Positions 41,056 through 49,649 of a stretch of 64,000 nt of DNA are shown here, one piece after another. The stretch covers positions 6,528,001 through 6,592,000 of the forward strand of contig NZ_CP040244.1 of the NCBI RefSeq assembly GCF_005517195.1, read 5' to 3'. This DNA is from Streptomyces vilmorinianum. Its GTDB lineage: Bacteria; Actinomycetota; Actinomycetes; Streptomycetales; Streptomycetaceae. Under the pieces are notes generated by a model. That model did no database searches. It was given only the letters and a program-made list of their open reading frames with translations, and was not told where the DNA came from. Position numbers and translations under genes: made by a program. How positions within the stretch are numbered: position 1 is the first letter of the stretch; each line of letters begins with the position of its first letter.

Positions 41056-43034
41056 GCCACAACGACGGTGCCGCGTACAGCTCGGCCGCGTACAACTCCA
41101 CCATCGGGATCCAGGCCGAGACCGTGCATGACTCCACCATCTACTTCGTCCACCCGGACGCCTCGCCGCAAGAGAAGTACCGGGTCGGCGTAAGGCTCCT
41201 GGAGGACGGCGTCCCCAGCCGGGCCCGCGAAATGATCACTGATGCGATCGTCCACGGGCATGACGGCACGGAGGTTCGCTTCCACTGGGTGCTCGCCATG
41301 CTCAGCGCACGTACCCACCACGACCTGACCACCGAAGAGGTCGAGCGGCTGCGCTACGCCTCCAGGCTCGTGCGAACCTACGCCGAGGACGAGTGGAAGG
41401 AAGCCCTGCGCGTCACTTTCGACCTGTTGGCGGTACTCAGCACCACCGGCAGCGAGACCGGTCCTGTGCTGAAGCAGCTGCAGGACCTACCGCACCGCCA
41501 GCACGACGCGATCCTCCGCCACCTCGACGTCATACTCACCGGAGGGCTGAAGGACGACCTGTGGGAGGAGACCCTCGGACAGGCCAGGGCGGAGCGCTTC
41601 GGCAACGACCGGGTCCAGCGGGTCTGGGCCTACTTCGCACCCACCCCCATCGGGGCGCGGGCCGTTCGGCCCCGCCCGAGCACCGCTGCCGCGGCCAAGG
41701 CGGCCCTCCCTGTCAGAGCGGTCCTGTTCGTCATCAGCAGCGCGCTCCTCTGGGCCCTGGCACTGATCGCGGATCCGGCCCAGGCGATCGTCGAGTTACC
41801 GGTGGCACTCGGCGCGGGCCTGACCGCAGCCCACTTCGGCATCCGGTGGTGGGGCCGGGAGCCCAGGCCGGGCCTCACGGCCGAGGCCCACGTCCCGCAC
41901 CCGGGCGATCCCGCCTTCACCGAGGACGGGTTCACCAAGCGCGTCCGTCATTCGTTCGATCACTACTTCAGCGTTCGCAGGCCTCATGGGTTCACCTCGG
42001 ATGCCTGGCTCGCCCACACGGTTCAGATCCGCAGCGGCCTCGCCGCCGAGATCTCAGACCTCTACCGGGAGAGCCGAATCGGTGTGGAGCGGGTCGACTG
42101 GCTGATCCGGTACCTCGCCGAGGACGCCCGAGATCGTCACAACAACGGCACCCTGTTCGATCGACACCGCCAGGATCAGACTTCGGGCAGGACGAAGGCC
42201 CTGGCCGTGGCGGCCCTCGCCGTTCTCGGCGTCGCGGCTCTCGCCGCGTTCGGCACAGCGGCCACCGGTGCCGCCCAACCTCGGCCTCTGTGGGCGTTCC
42301 TGGCCGTGCTCGGTGCGGTCTGGTCCGGGCACGCGACCGGTTCCCGGTGGCTGGAGGTCCGGCGTGAAGAGCGCCGGCTGGACCGGGAGACTCAGGAGTA
42401 CCTCGAACAACTGACCGCACGGCAGATCGCCTACCAGCGCTGGCAGTCGTTCCTGGACGAGAAGCGCCCCAGTGAACAGGAGATGGAGACCTGGCTCACC
42501 TGCGACAAGACTTCGTTCGTCGATGAGGCACTCCGGCACCACCGGCTCACCTGGCGCGACCTGATCACCCACACCATCCTGGTGGCCCCGGGTCCTTCCT
42601 ACAAGCGTGGCCGGGTCCGAGGCGGCCCATGGCGGTACTCGCACTACGTGTTCCGCCTGTTCCTGTTCACCCAGGACGGTATCCGCGAGATCAGCTCCGA
42701 GTTCAACTTCTCCGACGGAACGCGCAGGAACGAGCAGCGGAGCAACTACCGGTTCGACGCGCTGGCCTCCGTGCAGGTGACGGAGAACGCCGACGTCGGT
42801 TACGACCTGGAGCTCTTCCTCACCAACGGACCGGCGAGGAAGATCCGCGTCAAGGACGCCGACGCCCATCAACTGGCGCCGACCGAGAATCCCCAGGAAA
42901 TCTCCGAGATCAACCTCAGCGCGGCCGGCTCCCCCCACACCTTCCGTCTCCTGGAGGGGATAGCGGCGGACGGGAAGAGCTGGATCGAACGGCACGGCCC
43001 CGACGGCCTGGCGCCCTTCCAGATCGCCGGCTGA
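41052..43034 (+). CDS. four-TM membrane protein with N-terminal RHIM-like motif (TTA-containing gene)
   Basis: 660 residues. The N-terminus (13-32, AYNSTIGIQAETVHDSTIYF) matches the motif of the nucleosidase protein. Then come a helical repeat-like region (38-198), a TM pair (about 219-263), a cytosolic segment with FDHYFSVRRPHGFTSDAWLA, a second TM pair (about 382-428), a charged coiled-coil (432-470: EVRREERRLDRETQEYLEQL) and a C-terminal beta-rich domain (510-640). I recognise no family for the large domains. Leu249 is encoded by TTA (41796-41798), so translation should need the bldA tRNA and peak in development. It probably senses a membrane event and nucleates the effector through the shared motif. 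Confidence 0.75.
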   Translation: MSHNDGAAYSSAAYNSTIGIQAETVHDSTIYFVHPDASPQEKYRVGVRLLEDGVPSRAREMITDAIVHGHDGTEVRFHWVLAMLSARTHHDLTTEEVERLRYASRLVRTYAEDEWKEALRVTFDLLAVLSTTGSETGPVLKQLQDLPHRQHDAILRHLDVILTGGLKDDLWEETLGQARAERFGNDRVQRVWAYFAPTPIGARAVRPRPSTAAAAKAALPVRAVLFVISSALLWALALIADPAQAIVELPVALGAGLTAAHFGIRWWGREPRPGLTAEAHVPHPGDPAFTEDGFTKRVRHSFDHYFSVRRPHGFTSDAWLAHTVQIRSGLAAEISDLYRESRIGVERVDWLIRYLAEDARDRHNNGTLFDRHRQDQTSGRTKALAVAALAVLGVAALAAFGTAATGAAQPRPLWAFLAVLGAVWSGHATGSRWLEVRREERRLDRETQEYLEQLTARQIAYQRWQSFLDEKRPSEQEMETWLTCDKTSFVDEALRHHRLTWRDLITHTILVAPGPSYKRGRVRGGPWRYSHYVFRLFLFTQDGIREISSEFNFSDGTRRNEQRSNYRFDALASVQVTENADVGYDLELFLTNGPARKIRVKDADAHQLAPTENPQEISEINLSAAGSPHTFRLLEGIAADGKSWIERHGPDGLAPFQIAG

Positions 43035-43060
43035 TCCTGAACTCGAGCATAGGGGTGCCT

Positions 43061-43594
43061 GTGACCTCCACGGATGACGTCACCGAAAGCAAGATCCTGC
43101 TGGCCGAGTACGACCGCCTGAAAGAGGAACAGAAGACTCGCATAGGGTTCCGCGACAACCTGCTCTACTTCACGCTCGCCGCGGCCACTGCGGTTGTGGC
43201 GATCACCGCCCAGAGCGGAGAGTCCCGACTGCTGCTAGCCGTCCCCGCGATCTGTCTGATCCTGGGCTGGACCTACCTGGTCAACGACGAGAAGATCTCG
43301 GCGATCGGCCACTACGTCCGCGACCGGCTGGGACCACGCCTGGGGGACCTCACCTCCGCCCACGACGCAGTGTTCGGCTGGGAGATCTACCACCGCAACG
43401 TTGCGGGCCGCACCATGCGCAAGCGGCTCCAGACCACGGTGGACCTGTTCACGTACCTGGTCCTGCCCATGGTCTGCACGACCGCGTTCTGGTGCTCTCC
43501 CGTCGTTCAGCCCCTGCTCGCGCTCGCTTCTCTCGGGCAGACGCTCGCCTTGGCCGTACTGGGCTGGCAGTTCCTGCGCCGTACGGAGCGGTAG
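43061..43594 (+). CDS. small four-TM membrane protein of the island unit
   Basis: 177 residues from GTG 43061, 26 bases after the preceding stop. A polar N-terminal helix (ILLAEYDRLKEEQKTRIGFR) leads into TM1-TM2 (about 30-70), then a cytosolic loop (GHYVRDRLGPRLGDLTS, FGWEIYHRNVAGRTM) and TM3-TM4 (about 128-172). The pattern of a charged helix and FRDNLLYFTLAAATAVVAIT recalls small membrane proteins (SLATT-like) seen beside predicted conflict effectors, where they are proposed to disrupt the membrane. That comparison is from memory and uncertain. As the last gene of the unit it could be the membrane executor or an anchor for the larger partner. Confidence 0.7.
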   Translation: MTSTDDVTESKILLAEYDRLKEEQKTRIGFRDNLLYFTLAAATAVVAITAQSGESRLLLAVPAICLILGWTYLVNDEKISAIGHYVRDRLGPRLGDLTSAHDAVFGWEIYHRNVAGRTMRKRLQTTVDLFTYLVLPMVCTTAFWCSPVVQPLLALASLGQTLALAVLGWQFLRRTER

Positions 43595-43765
43595 CACCAG
43601 GCCCTCGCCGGGCACGAGTACGACACCTCCGGCCGCACGCAGTGGGCTGACCGGGGCTCTGGCGAATGTCGACGGACTGGTCGGGCGCCCACTCGATCGA
43701 ATCGACCTGTTGATCTTCAACCCGGGCGGGCGTACTCAGGCTCAGGGCTACCGCCTTATGCGAGT

Positions 43766-43930
43766 TCACTGGCACCAGTGGCAGCTGCCGTAACCGACGC
43801 TGAGCAGCACGGGAACGTCGCGTCGGCGTGCCTCGTCGAAGGCCTCCGCCGACCAGGGCCACCAGTCGACCGGGTTGTCGGCGTGCTGGAGGAGGTACGG
43901 GGACGTCTCATGGGCCAGTCGGTTCGGCAT
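43766..43930 (-). pseudogene. orphaned 5' end of the YyaL-type gene (54-codon remnant)
   Basis: ATG 43930 opens a frame whose product (MPNRLAHETSPYLLQHADNP, VDWWPWSAEAFDEARRRDVP, VLLSVGYGSCHWCQ) is the start of a YyaL-type protein and stops just after the CHWC motif. It is about 80% identical in protein to the start of the working gene at 37924, but its codons are host-like (only 6 of 54 end in A or T by my count). It is best read as the native 5' end cut off when the island inserted. It may still be transcribed from the native promoter upstream. Confidence 0.85.
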
Positions 43931-44010
43931 GCCCCCATCCTCGCGCACACGGCGAAGCCCCGCCCATACGCCACGGGTGGGCGGCGCACGAACGGGGCAG
44001 TGATACGGGA

Positions 44011-44055
44011 AGCGGCCCCGCTCCTCGCACTGGCTCTGCGAGGAGCGGGGCCGCT
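44011..44055. terminator. terminator after rodlin, 19-bp perfect stem
   Basis: AGCGGCCCCGCTCCTCGCA (44011-44029), a 7-base loop, and its exact complement (44037-44055). It also faces the remnant gene and could act in both directions. Confidence 0.9.
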
Positions 44056-44072
44056 CCGAGGAACTGGTGGCG

Positions 44073-44465
44073 TCAGCGGCCGACGTTCCCGTTGCCGGAC
44101 AGAACCTCGCTCAGAACGTTCGCCAGCGGGTCGTCGCCAGTCTGCTGCGTGGAGTTCTGGGTGCAGGTCTGGTTCGACATGTCGTTGCCCAGAACGTCCT
44201 GGACGGCGACCGGGACGGCGATGACGCCGACCGGGACCTGAGCCTGGAGCTTCTGGATGTCGAAGCAGTGCAGAACGCCACCGTTGATGAGGCCGAAGTT
44301 CGGGCTCATGTAGCCACCGGTGTGGTTGCTGCCGATCGACTGCTTCGACGTGTTGCCGATGACGTTGGAGCTGTTGCCGTCGTCCCCGGCCGCAGACGCC
44401 GTGGCAGCCGACATACCGACGACGGAGGCCGCAACTGCCGCCGTGGCAAGAACCTTCTTGATCAC
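44073..44465 (-). CDS. rodlin (aerial-hypha surface amyloid protein)
   Basis: 130 residues. Signal peptide about 1-26 (MIKKVLATAAVAASVVGMSA, ending TASAAGDD), then a rodlin mature region: NVIGNTSKQSIGSNHTGGYM, SPNFGLINGGVLHCFDIQKL, VPVGVIAVPVAVQDVLGND, TCTQNSTQQ. Rodlins organise chaplin fibrils into the paired-rod rodlet layer of spores. S. coelicolor has an adjacent divergent pair (rdlA/rdlB); only one gene is present here, next to a STAND ATPase instead. A BldN-like promoter (44523-44550) and a very strong terminator frame it, fitting high developmental expression. Confidence 0.92.
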   Translation of the reverse strand: MIKKVLATAAVAASVVGMSAATASAAGDDGNSSNVIGNTSKQSIGSNHTGGYMSPNFGLINGGVLHCFDIQKLQAQVPVGVIAVPVAVQDVLGNDMSNQTCTQNSTQQTGDDPLANVLSEVLSGNGNVGR

Positions 44466-44522
44466 GAGATTTCCTTCTTGAGCTGGAGGGCCCTGGAATG
44501 CTCCGTTACCGAAGCATGCTGA

Positions 44523-44550
44523 TCAACTGCCGCCGAGAGGATTGGTTCCG
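44523..44550 (-). promoter_or_regulatory. sigma-BldN-like promoter of rodlin gene
   Basis: Minus strand: CGGAAC (44550-44545), 16 bases, AGTTGA (44528-44523), one mismatch in each box. Start expected near 44516, about 50 bases before the ATG. Confidence 0.6.
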
Positions 44551-44742
44551 GGGCATCACCCGGATGCGGTATTCGGCAGATGAACGCCATCGGACGCGGG
44601 GTCGAGGGGCAGACGTTCGGCCTGCCCGCCGTCCCGGCACGGCCCCGTGATTGCGGGGTCGATCGCCCGGCTCCCTCGCGCCGACGCGCGTCCGGCAGGA
44701 CACTTGTGCGCGTCATGCGGAAGCTCTCGGAGGGGGACGCAC

Positions 44743-47700
44743 ATGCGGGACAGCCACCGGGCCGAAGCCGAACGGCTGTTGGCACACGCCGTGGAGGAGG
44801 AGGTGCGGCGCTCCGGGGGCCGCGTCGACTCCACGGCTCTCCTCGCCCGCGGCCGGGCCGCGCTGGACACCATGGCGGCGAGTGCGAGCGAGGAGTACGC
44901 GGCTTATCTGCGGGCTCTGGAGGAGGCGGAGGCCGGACGGCAGCCGTTGAGAGAGCGATTCAGCGGGCCGACGGCGGGAACTCCCTTACTGGTCTCGGCC
45001 GTTGCGGCGGCCGCCGCCTTCGGGGCGGACCTGGCGCTCGGCACGACGGCAGGGACGGCGCTGGGCGCCGGGGCCGTGGTGGCGGTGGCGGGCGCGGCGG
45101 CGACCGTGCTGAAGGCGACCGCCGGGCACTGGCCCGCCGCCCACCGCAGGGCGGGCGCCCTGGGGCAGCCGGGCGGGCCCGAGCAGCTGCGGCTGCAGTG
45201 GCTGACGACGCTGGAGGTACGGGGCGTGCGGCCGTTCCTCGACCAGCAGCGGGTGCTGCTCGCGAGCGCGCAGAAACCTCCGCAGAAGGTCGTGGCCCAG
45301 CTGCGCGGCGCGGACCGCAGCGCGGCGGCCCGCCGGCGGACGGTCCTGGAGCAGTCGTTCGGCCATCTGCCGGATCCGGCTGGGCCGTTCACCGGGCGGC
45401 GAGCCGAACTGGCGCAGATCACCCGCTGGGTGCAGACGGGGCGGGCGTCGACACAGACCCGGCCGACGGTCGTGATGCTGTACGGGGAACAGGGCTCGGG
45501 TCGCACGACTCTCGCCGTACGGGCCGCGCACGCGCTGCGCGACCAGTTCCGCGGGGCGTGCGTGGTGGACCTGCGGGGCGGCGGGACCCGCGGTGAGAAG
45601 CCGCTGTCGACCCGGGAGGCGCTGCTGCATCTGCTGAACCGGCTGGGCGCGCCGCGCGAGCAGCTGCTGTTCCGCGAGCGGTCATCGGCCGAGCAACAGG
45701 TCCGCAGGCTGGCGGAGTTGTACCACCAGCATCTGACCGGGCTGCCGGTGACGGTGATCCTGGACGACGCGGTGGAGGCGGAGCAGGTCCGTACGCTCCT
45801 TCCGGAGCGCTCGGACAGCCTCGTCCTTGTCACCTGCCGGGAGCCCCTTGACCTGGGGGACGAGGTGCCGGCGTCCGTGCACCGGCTGCCGGTGGCGGCC
45901 CTGGACGCGGCGGGCGCGGAGGAGTTGCTGCGGGAGGCGGCGGGGGCGCCCGACCCCGGCCCGTACGACTCGGAGGCCTTCGAGCGGATCCGGGAGCTGT
46001 GCGGCGGGCTGCCGCTGGCGCTGCGGGTCGCCGGCTCCTGCCTCGGCCGCCGTTCGATGAGCGATCTGGCGCATCTGCTCGACCGGCCCGGCTGGGGTCC
46101 GGCCCCGCTCGAACGGGCGCTCTCCGTACGGTACTTCACCGATCTGGAGGAGGACGCCAGGCAGCTGCTGCGCCGGCTCGCGCTGGCCGGGCGGGCCTCG
46201 CTGGGCGCGGCGGCGGCCGGCGCGCTGCTCGGCGGGAGCGGACAGGACGGGGCGCGGCTGCTCGCGGAGCTCGCCCGGGCCGGTCTCCTCGACCACGTAC
46301 GGGGAGAGCGCTACCGGCTGCACGACTCGGTGCGCGGCTTCGCGGCGGTCCGGCTCCTCGAGGAGGAGGACGCGGCGGAGATCGCGGCGGCGCAGGAGCG
46401 GCTGATCCAGAACTACGCGGAGCTCGCGGACGCGGTGATCCGGATGGTCGACGGCAAGATGTCGACCCGCGCGGACCGGTTCGACGGCCATGGCTTCGGG
46501 TCCTTGGAGGCGGCCCTGCGCTGGCTGGACGAGGAGTCGAGCTTCATCACGGCGGCGCTGCGGCACGCCGAGGGCGTCGACCAGCAGACGGTACTGAATC
46601 TGCTCGGCGCGCTCTGTGACTACTGCCTGCTGCGCGGCGACCTGTACCGGCTCGGCGAGATCAACGAGCTGACCGACGCCGTCGGGCAGGGACTGCTGTC
46701 CCGGTCGGTGCAGTGGCGGACCGGTATCGCGGCCCGGCAGCTCGGCGAGCTCGACAAGGCGCGCACCACGCTGACCTCGGTGGTCTCCCTCTACCAGGAG
46801 GCGCACCAGGACGCGGGGGCCGCGCTCGCGCTCTGCTCGCTGGGGATCACGCTGCACCACCAGGGCAATCTGGCGGAGGCGTCGGCGAAACTGCGCGAGG
46901 CCCTGGCGCTCCAGGAGCCGGACTCGCTCGCCGCCGACCGGGGCTGGACGCTGCACGCCCTCGCGGCGGTGGAGCGGGACCGGGCGAACCTGGCGGAGGC
47001 GCTGACCCTGCTGCGCTCGGCCCTGGAGCTGCACCGGGAGAGCGAGTCCCTGCACGGCGAGGCCTGGGCGCACTTCCAGCTGGGGCAGGTGTGTCTGCGC
47101 ATGGGCGAGGTGGAGCGCGCCGACGCGGAGCTGCGCCAGGCGCTCGACCAGTACGGCCGTACCCGGGACGGGCGCGGCGAGGCGTGGGCGCTGACGCAGC
47201 TGGCCCGCGCCCGGCTCGTGGAGGGCGAGGTCGCGCCCGCGGTCGACGGCCTGCGCCAGGCCCTCGCCCGCCATCGCGACCAGGAGGACGCGCGCGGCGA
47301 GGCGTGGACCCTGTACTACCTGGGGCACGCCCTTGAGGAGCGCGGCGACCTGGATCAGGCGGTACGGGAGCTGGAGCGGGCGCGCACGATGTTCTCCCGG
47401 ATGCGGGACGTGTACGGGCTCGCCTGCGCGCGGCACCACTCGGGCCGGGTCACCCGCGACCAGCGCGCGGCCCAGACCGGCAACCTGCGCAACTCCGGCT
47501 TCGCCCGTCAGCTCCTGGTGGACGCCCGGGCGGACTTCCACCGCATCGGCGTGGCGCACGGCGAGGCCTGGACCTGTCTGGAGCTGGCGATCGTCGACGC
47601 CGGGAACGGCAAGGCCGCGCAGGCCCTGGAGCTGTGCGGTGAGGCGACCGGGCTCTTCCTCTCGTACGGCGACCGGCGGGGCGCCGACTGGGCCCGCTTC

Positions 47701-47958
47701 CTGAGCTGCACGCTGCTCCCGTACGCCTCACCGGGCGGCGTGGAGGCGGGCACGGCCGCGGCCCGGGACGAACTGACCCGGCTCCTCGCGGACCGCCACC
47801 CGACCCGGGACGGCAAGCTGGAGGACTGCGCGGAGGCGTACGCCCTGGTCCTGGAGCGGGGCGTCCAGCTCGACGCGGGCTGGCAGGCCTGGGACCTCGG
47901 CATGGTGCCGAACCGGCACGCGCGGGAGGTGATGGGGGTGCCGGTGGAGGTGGCGTGA
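44743..47958 (+). CDS. STAND/NB-ARC ATPase with TPR repeats
   Basis: 1071 residues from ATG 44743 (GGGGG ahead of it). Order: N-terminal helical region with two hydrophobic stretches (about 80-125); NB-ARC module with Walker A LYGEQGSGRTTLAV (near 248), Walker B LPVTVILDD (near 335), the sensor VTCREP and the GGLPLAL motif; winged-helix-like LHDSVRGFA; then about ten TPRs from roughly 650 to 1000. STAND proteins are signal-gated switches, related in design to NLRs and AfsR-type regulators. There is no N-terminal DNA-binding domain, so it is not an obvious SARP. The hydrophobic stretches suggest membrane association. Divergent from the rodlin. Confidence 0.85.
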   Translation: MRDSHRAEAERLLAHAVEEEVRRSGGRVDSTALLARGRAALDTMAASASEEYAAYLRALEEAEAGRQPLRERFSGPTAGTPLLVSAVAAAAAFGADLALGTTAGTALGAGAVVAVAGAAATVLKATAGHWPAAHRRAGALGQPGGPEQLRLQWLTTLEVRGVRPFLDQQRVLLASAQKPPQKVVAQLRGADRSAAARRRTVLEQSFGHLPDPAGPFTGRRAELAQITRWVQTGRASTQTRPTVVMLYGEQGSGRTTLAVRAAHALRDQFRGACVVDLRGGGTRGEKPLSTREALLHLLNRLGAPREQLLFRERSSAEQQVRRLAELYHQHLTGLPVTVILDDAVEAEQVRTLLPERSDSLVLVTCREPLDLGDEVPASVHRLPVAALDAAGAEELLREAAGAPDPGPYDSEAFERIRELCGGLPLALRVAGSCLGRRSMSDLAHLLDRPGWGPAPLERALSVRYFTDLEEDARQLLRRLALAGRASLGAAAAGALLGGSGQDGARLLAELARAGLLDHVRGERYRLHDSVRGFAAVRLLEEEDAAEIAAAQERLIQNYAELADAVIRMVDGKMSTRADRFDGHGFGSLEAALRWLDEESSFITAALRHAEGVDQQTVLNLLGALCDYCLLRGDLYRLGEINELTDAVGQGLLSRSVQWRTGIAARQLGELDKARTTLTSVVSLYQEAHQDAGAALALCSLGITLHHQGNLAEASAKLREALALQEPDSLAADRGWTLHALAAVERDRANLAEALTLLRSALELHRESESLHGEAWAHFQLGQVCLRMGEVERADAELRQALDQYGRTRDGRGEAWALTQLARARLVEGEVAPAVDGLRQALARHRDQEDARGEAWTLYYLGHALEERGDLDQAVRELERARTMFSRMRDVYGLACARHHSGRVTRDQRAAQTGNLRNSGFARQLLVDARADFHRIGVAHGEAWTCLELAIVDAGNGKAAQALELCGEATGLFLSYGDRRGADWARFLSCTLLPYASPGGVEAGTAAARDELTRLLADRHPTRDGKLEDCAEAYALVLERGVQLDAGWQAWDLGMVPNRHAREVMGVPVEVA

Positions 47959-47998
47959 CCGGGGCGTGACGGGGGCGTGACCGGGGGCGGACGGCCCG

Positions 47999-48026
47999 CA
48001 GGGCCCCGAGAGATCTCGGGGCCCTG
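47999..48026. terminator. bidirectional terminator, 13-bp stem
   Basis: CAGGGCCCCGAGA (47999-48011) pairs perfectly with TCTCGGGGCCCTG (48014-48026) between the STAND gene and the convergent small membrane gene. Confidence 0.85.
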
Positions 48027-48045
48027 GGCCTGCGGCGCGGGGCCG

Positions 48046-48267
48046 CTACTCCTGCGGGGCCGGCTTGGCGGTCTGCGCCGCCTTCGGGTCCGGGGCCTCC
48101 TCGAAGGAGACCTTGCCCATGTGGCGGTTCATCGACTTCATCAGCATCCAGACGCCCACGGCCATCACGGCGAAGACGACGAAGCCGAGGACGCCGGGGG
48201 TCACCTTGTTCTTGTCCAGCTCGGCGGCGAAGGGGACAAGCTGGGTCAGTGCCAGGTGTGCGCTCAT
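48046..48267 (-). CDS. small single-TM membrane protein downstream of mca
   Basis: 73 residues from ATG 48267, one base after the mca stop; an ATG at 48276 inside mca is an alternative adding three residues. One TM helix (about 25-45: PGVLGFVVFAVMAVGVWMLM) is followed by a cytosolic charged tail ending AQTAKPAPQE. It is in a conserved-looking pair with mca. No enzymatic residues are visible, and the function is unknown. Translational coupling with mca suggests a shared stoichiometry or membrane tethering of mycothiol detoxification. Confidence 0.78.
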   Translation of the reverse strand: MSAHLALTQLVPFAAELDKNKVTPGVLGFVVFAVMAVGVWMLMKSMNRHMGKVSFEEAPDPKAAQTAKPAPQE

Positions 48268-48268
48268 G

Positions 48269-49150
48269 TCAGGCATTGTCGCGGATGCCCGCGAAGAGGT
48301 CGTCCTCGGGGAGGGAGGTATCGACCAGCGACTTGCTGAGCTCGTACTCCTCCGTCGGCCAGACCTCCTTCTGGATCTCCATGGGGACCCGGAACCAGCC
48401 GCCGTCGGGGTCGATCTGGGTCGCGTGGGCGATCAGGGCCTTGTCGCGGATCTCGAAGAACTCGGCGCACGGGACGTACGTCGTCAGCGTGCGCTCGGCG
48501 CGCTGGAACTCCTTCCAGCGCTCCAGCCACTCGCCGTACGGGGACTCCATGCCCCGGTCGAGCAGCGCCTCGTGCAGGGCGAGCGTGCGGGGACGGTTGA
48601 AGCCCTGGTTGTAGTAGAGCTTCTGCGGCTGGAAGGCCGGGCCGAACTCGGCCTCCGGGTACTTGTCCTTGTCCGCCGCCCCGTCGAAGGCCACCATCGT
48701 GATCTTGTGGGTCATGATGTGGTCGGGGTGCGGGTAGCCGCCGTTCTCGTCGTAGGTCGTGATGACCTGCGGGCGGAACGAGCGGATCTTGCGGACCAGC
48801 TCGCCGGCCGCCGTGTCCACGTCCTCCAGGGCGAAGCAGCCCTCGGGCAGCGGCGGCAGCGGGTCGCCCTCCGGCAGACCGGAGTCGACGAAGCCCAGCC
48901 ACTCCTGCTCGACCCCGAGGATCTCGCGGGCCTCGTCCATCTCCTTGCGGCGCACCTCGTGGATGTTCGCCTCGATGTAGGCGTCGCCCTGGAGCCTGGG
49001 ATTGAGGATGGAGCCGCGCTCGCCGCCCGTGCAGGTGACCACCATCACCTCCACCCCCTCGGACACATACTTGGCCATCGTGGCCGCGCCCTTGCTCGAC
49101 TCGTCGTCGGGGTGGGCGTGAACGGCCATCAGTCGCAGCTGCTCAGTCAA
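48269..49150 (-). CDS. mca: mycothiol S-conjugate amidase
   Basis: 293 residues starting at the rare codon TTG (49150-49148), which aligns with the usual (M)TEQLRLMAVHAHPDDE start; GAGG lies eight bases upstream. An ATG at 49249 would overlap the divergent gene and was rejected. The LmbE/PIG-L zinc hydrolase motifs HAHPDDE (11-17) and the second-site GGYPHPDHIMTH are intact. Mca cleaves mycothiol-toxin conjugates to release mercapturic acids for export, the actinobacterial equivalent of glutathione detoxification. It is divergent from the DUF4307 gene and coupled with a small membrane protein. Confidence 0.95.
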   Translation of the reverse strand: MTEQLRLMAVHAHPDDESSKGAATMAKYVSEGVEVMVVTCTGGERGSILNPRLQGDAYIEANIHEVRRKEMDEAREILGVEQEWLGFVDSGLPEGDPLPPLPEGCFALEDVDTAAGELVRKIRSFRPQVITTYDENGGYPHPDHIMTHKITMVAFDGAADKDKYPEAEFGPAFQPQKLYYNQGFNRPRTLALHEALLDRGMESPYGEWLERWKEFQRAERTLTTYVPCAEFFEIRDKALIAHATQIDPDGGWFRVPMEIQKEVWPTEEYELSKSLVDTSLPEDDLFAGIRDNA

Positions 49151-49247
49151 GACTCGATCCTCAGTGATTCGTCGCGGAGGCAGGTCTCTATAGTGACGGA
49201 ACCGGGGGACGGAAAATTCCGCTGTCCCGGCGTCGAGAGGAACGATC

Positions 49248-49649
49248 ATGAGCGCGGTGCGAGAGCAGCTGCCCGAGGGGCGCTACGGCCGCTCCGCGGA
49301 CGAGCGCGCCGACCGCAAGCTCAAGATCGCCGGTGGCGTGCTCGGTGTGCTGTTCCTCGGAATGTTCGGCTGGTTCGGCTGGCACTACGTCGTCGACAGC
49401 AGGATCAGCGCCGAGACGATCAAGTTCGACGTGGTGAGCGACACCGAGGTCCAGGTGCACCTGGAGGTGCGCAAGGACACCGACGTCACGGGCGTCTGCA
49501 CCCTGCGCTCGCGCTCCGAGGACGGGGCCGAGGTCGGCCGCAAGGACGTCCGCTTCGACGAGGCGGCCGCCCGGATCGACCGCGTGGTGAGCATCCGTAC
49601 GACCGCGAGGGCGACCAGCGCCGAGCTCGTGGGGTGTACCGCTCAGTAG
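49248..49649 (+). CDS. DUF4307 membrane protein
   Basis: 133 residues from ATG 49248. A short cytosolic N-terminus (EGRYGRSADERADRKLKIAG) leads into a TM helix (about 28-50, with the WFGWHYV end) and an exported beta-sandwich-like domain of about 80 residues containing FDVVSDTEVQVHLEVRKD and two cysteines (GVCTLRSR, LVGCTAQ) that could pair. DUF4307 proteins are found next to mca and greA across Actinobacteria and have no known biochemical role. TATAGT near 49190-49195 may serve as -10 for this gene in the divergent spacer with mca. Confidence 0.88.
   Translation: MSAVREQLPEGRYGRSADERADRKLKIAGGVLGVLFLGMFGWFGWHYVVDSRISAETIKFDVVSDTEVQVHLEVRKDTDVTGVCTLRSRSEDGAEVGRKDVRFDEAAARIDRVVSIRTTARATSAELVGCTAQ

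Noticed and set aside
44743..47958. STAND/TPR ATPase as a member of the island's signalling system
   Set aside because: It lies beyond the island's right edge, has strongly host-like codon use and no visible N-S-T-x-G-I motif at its termini.
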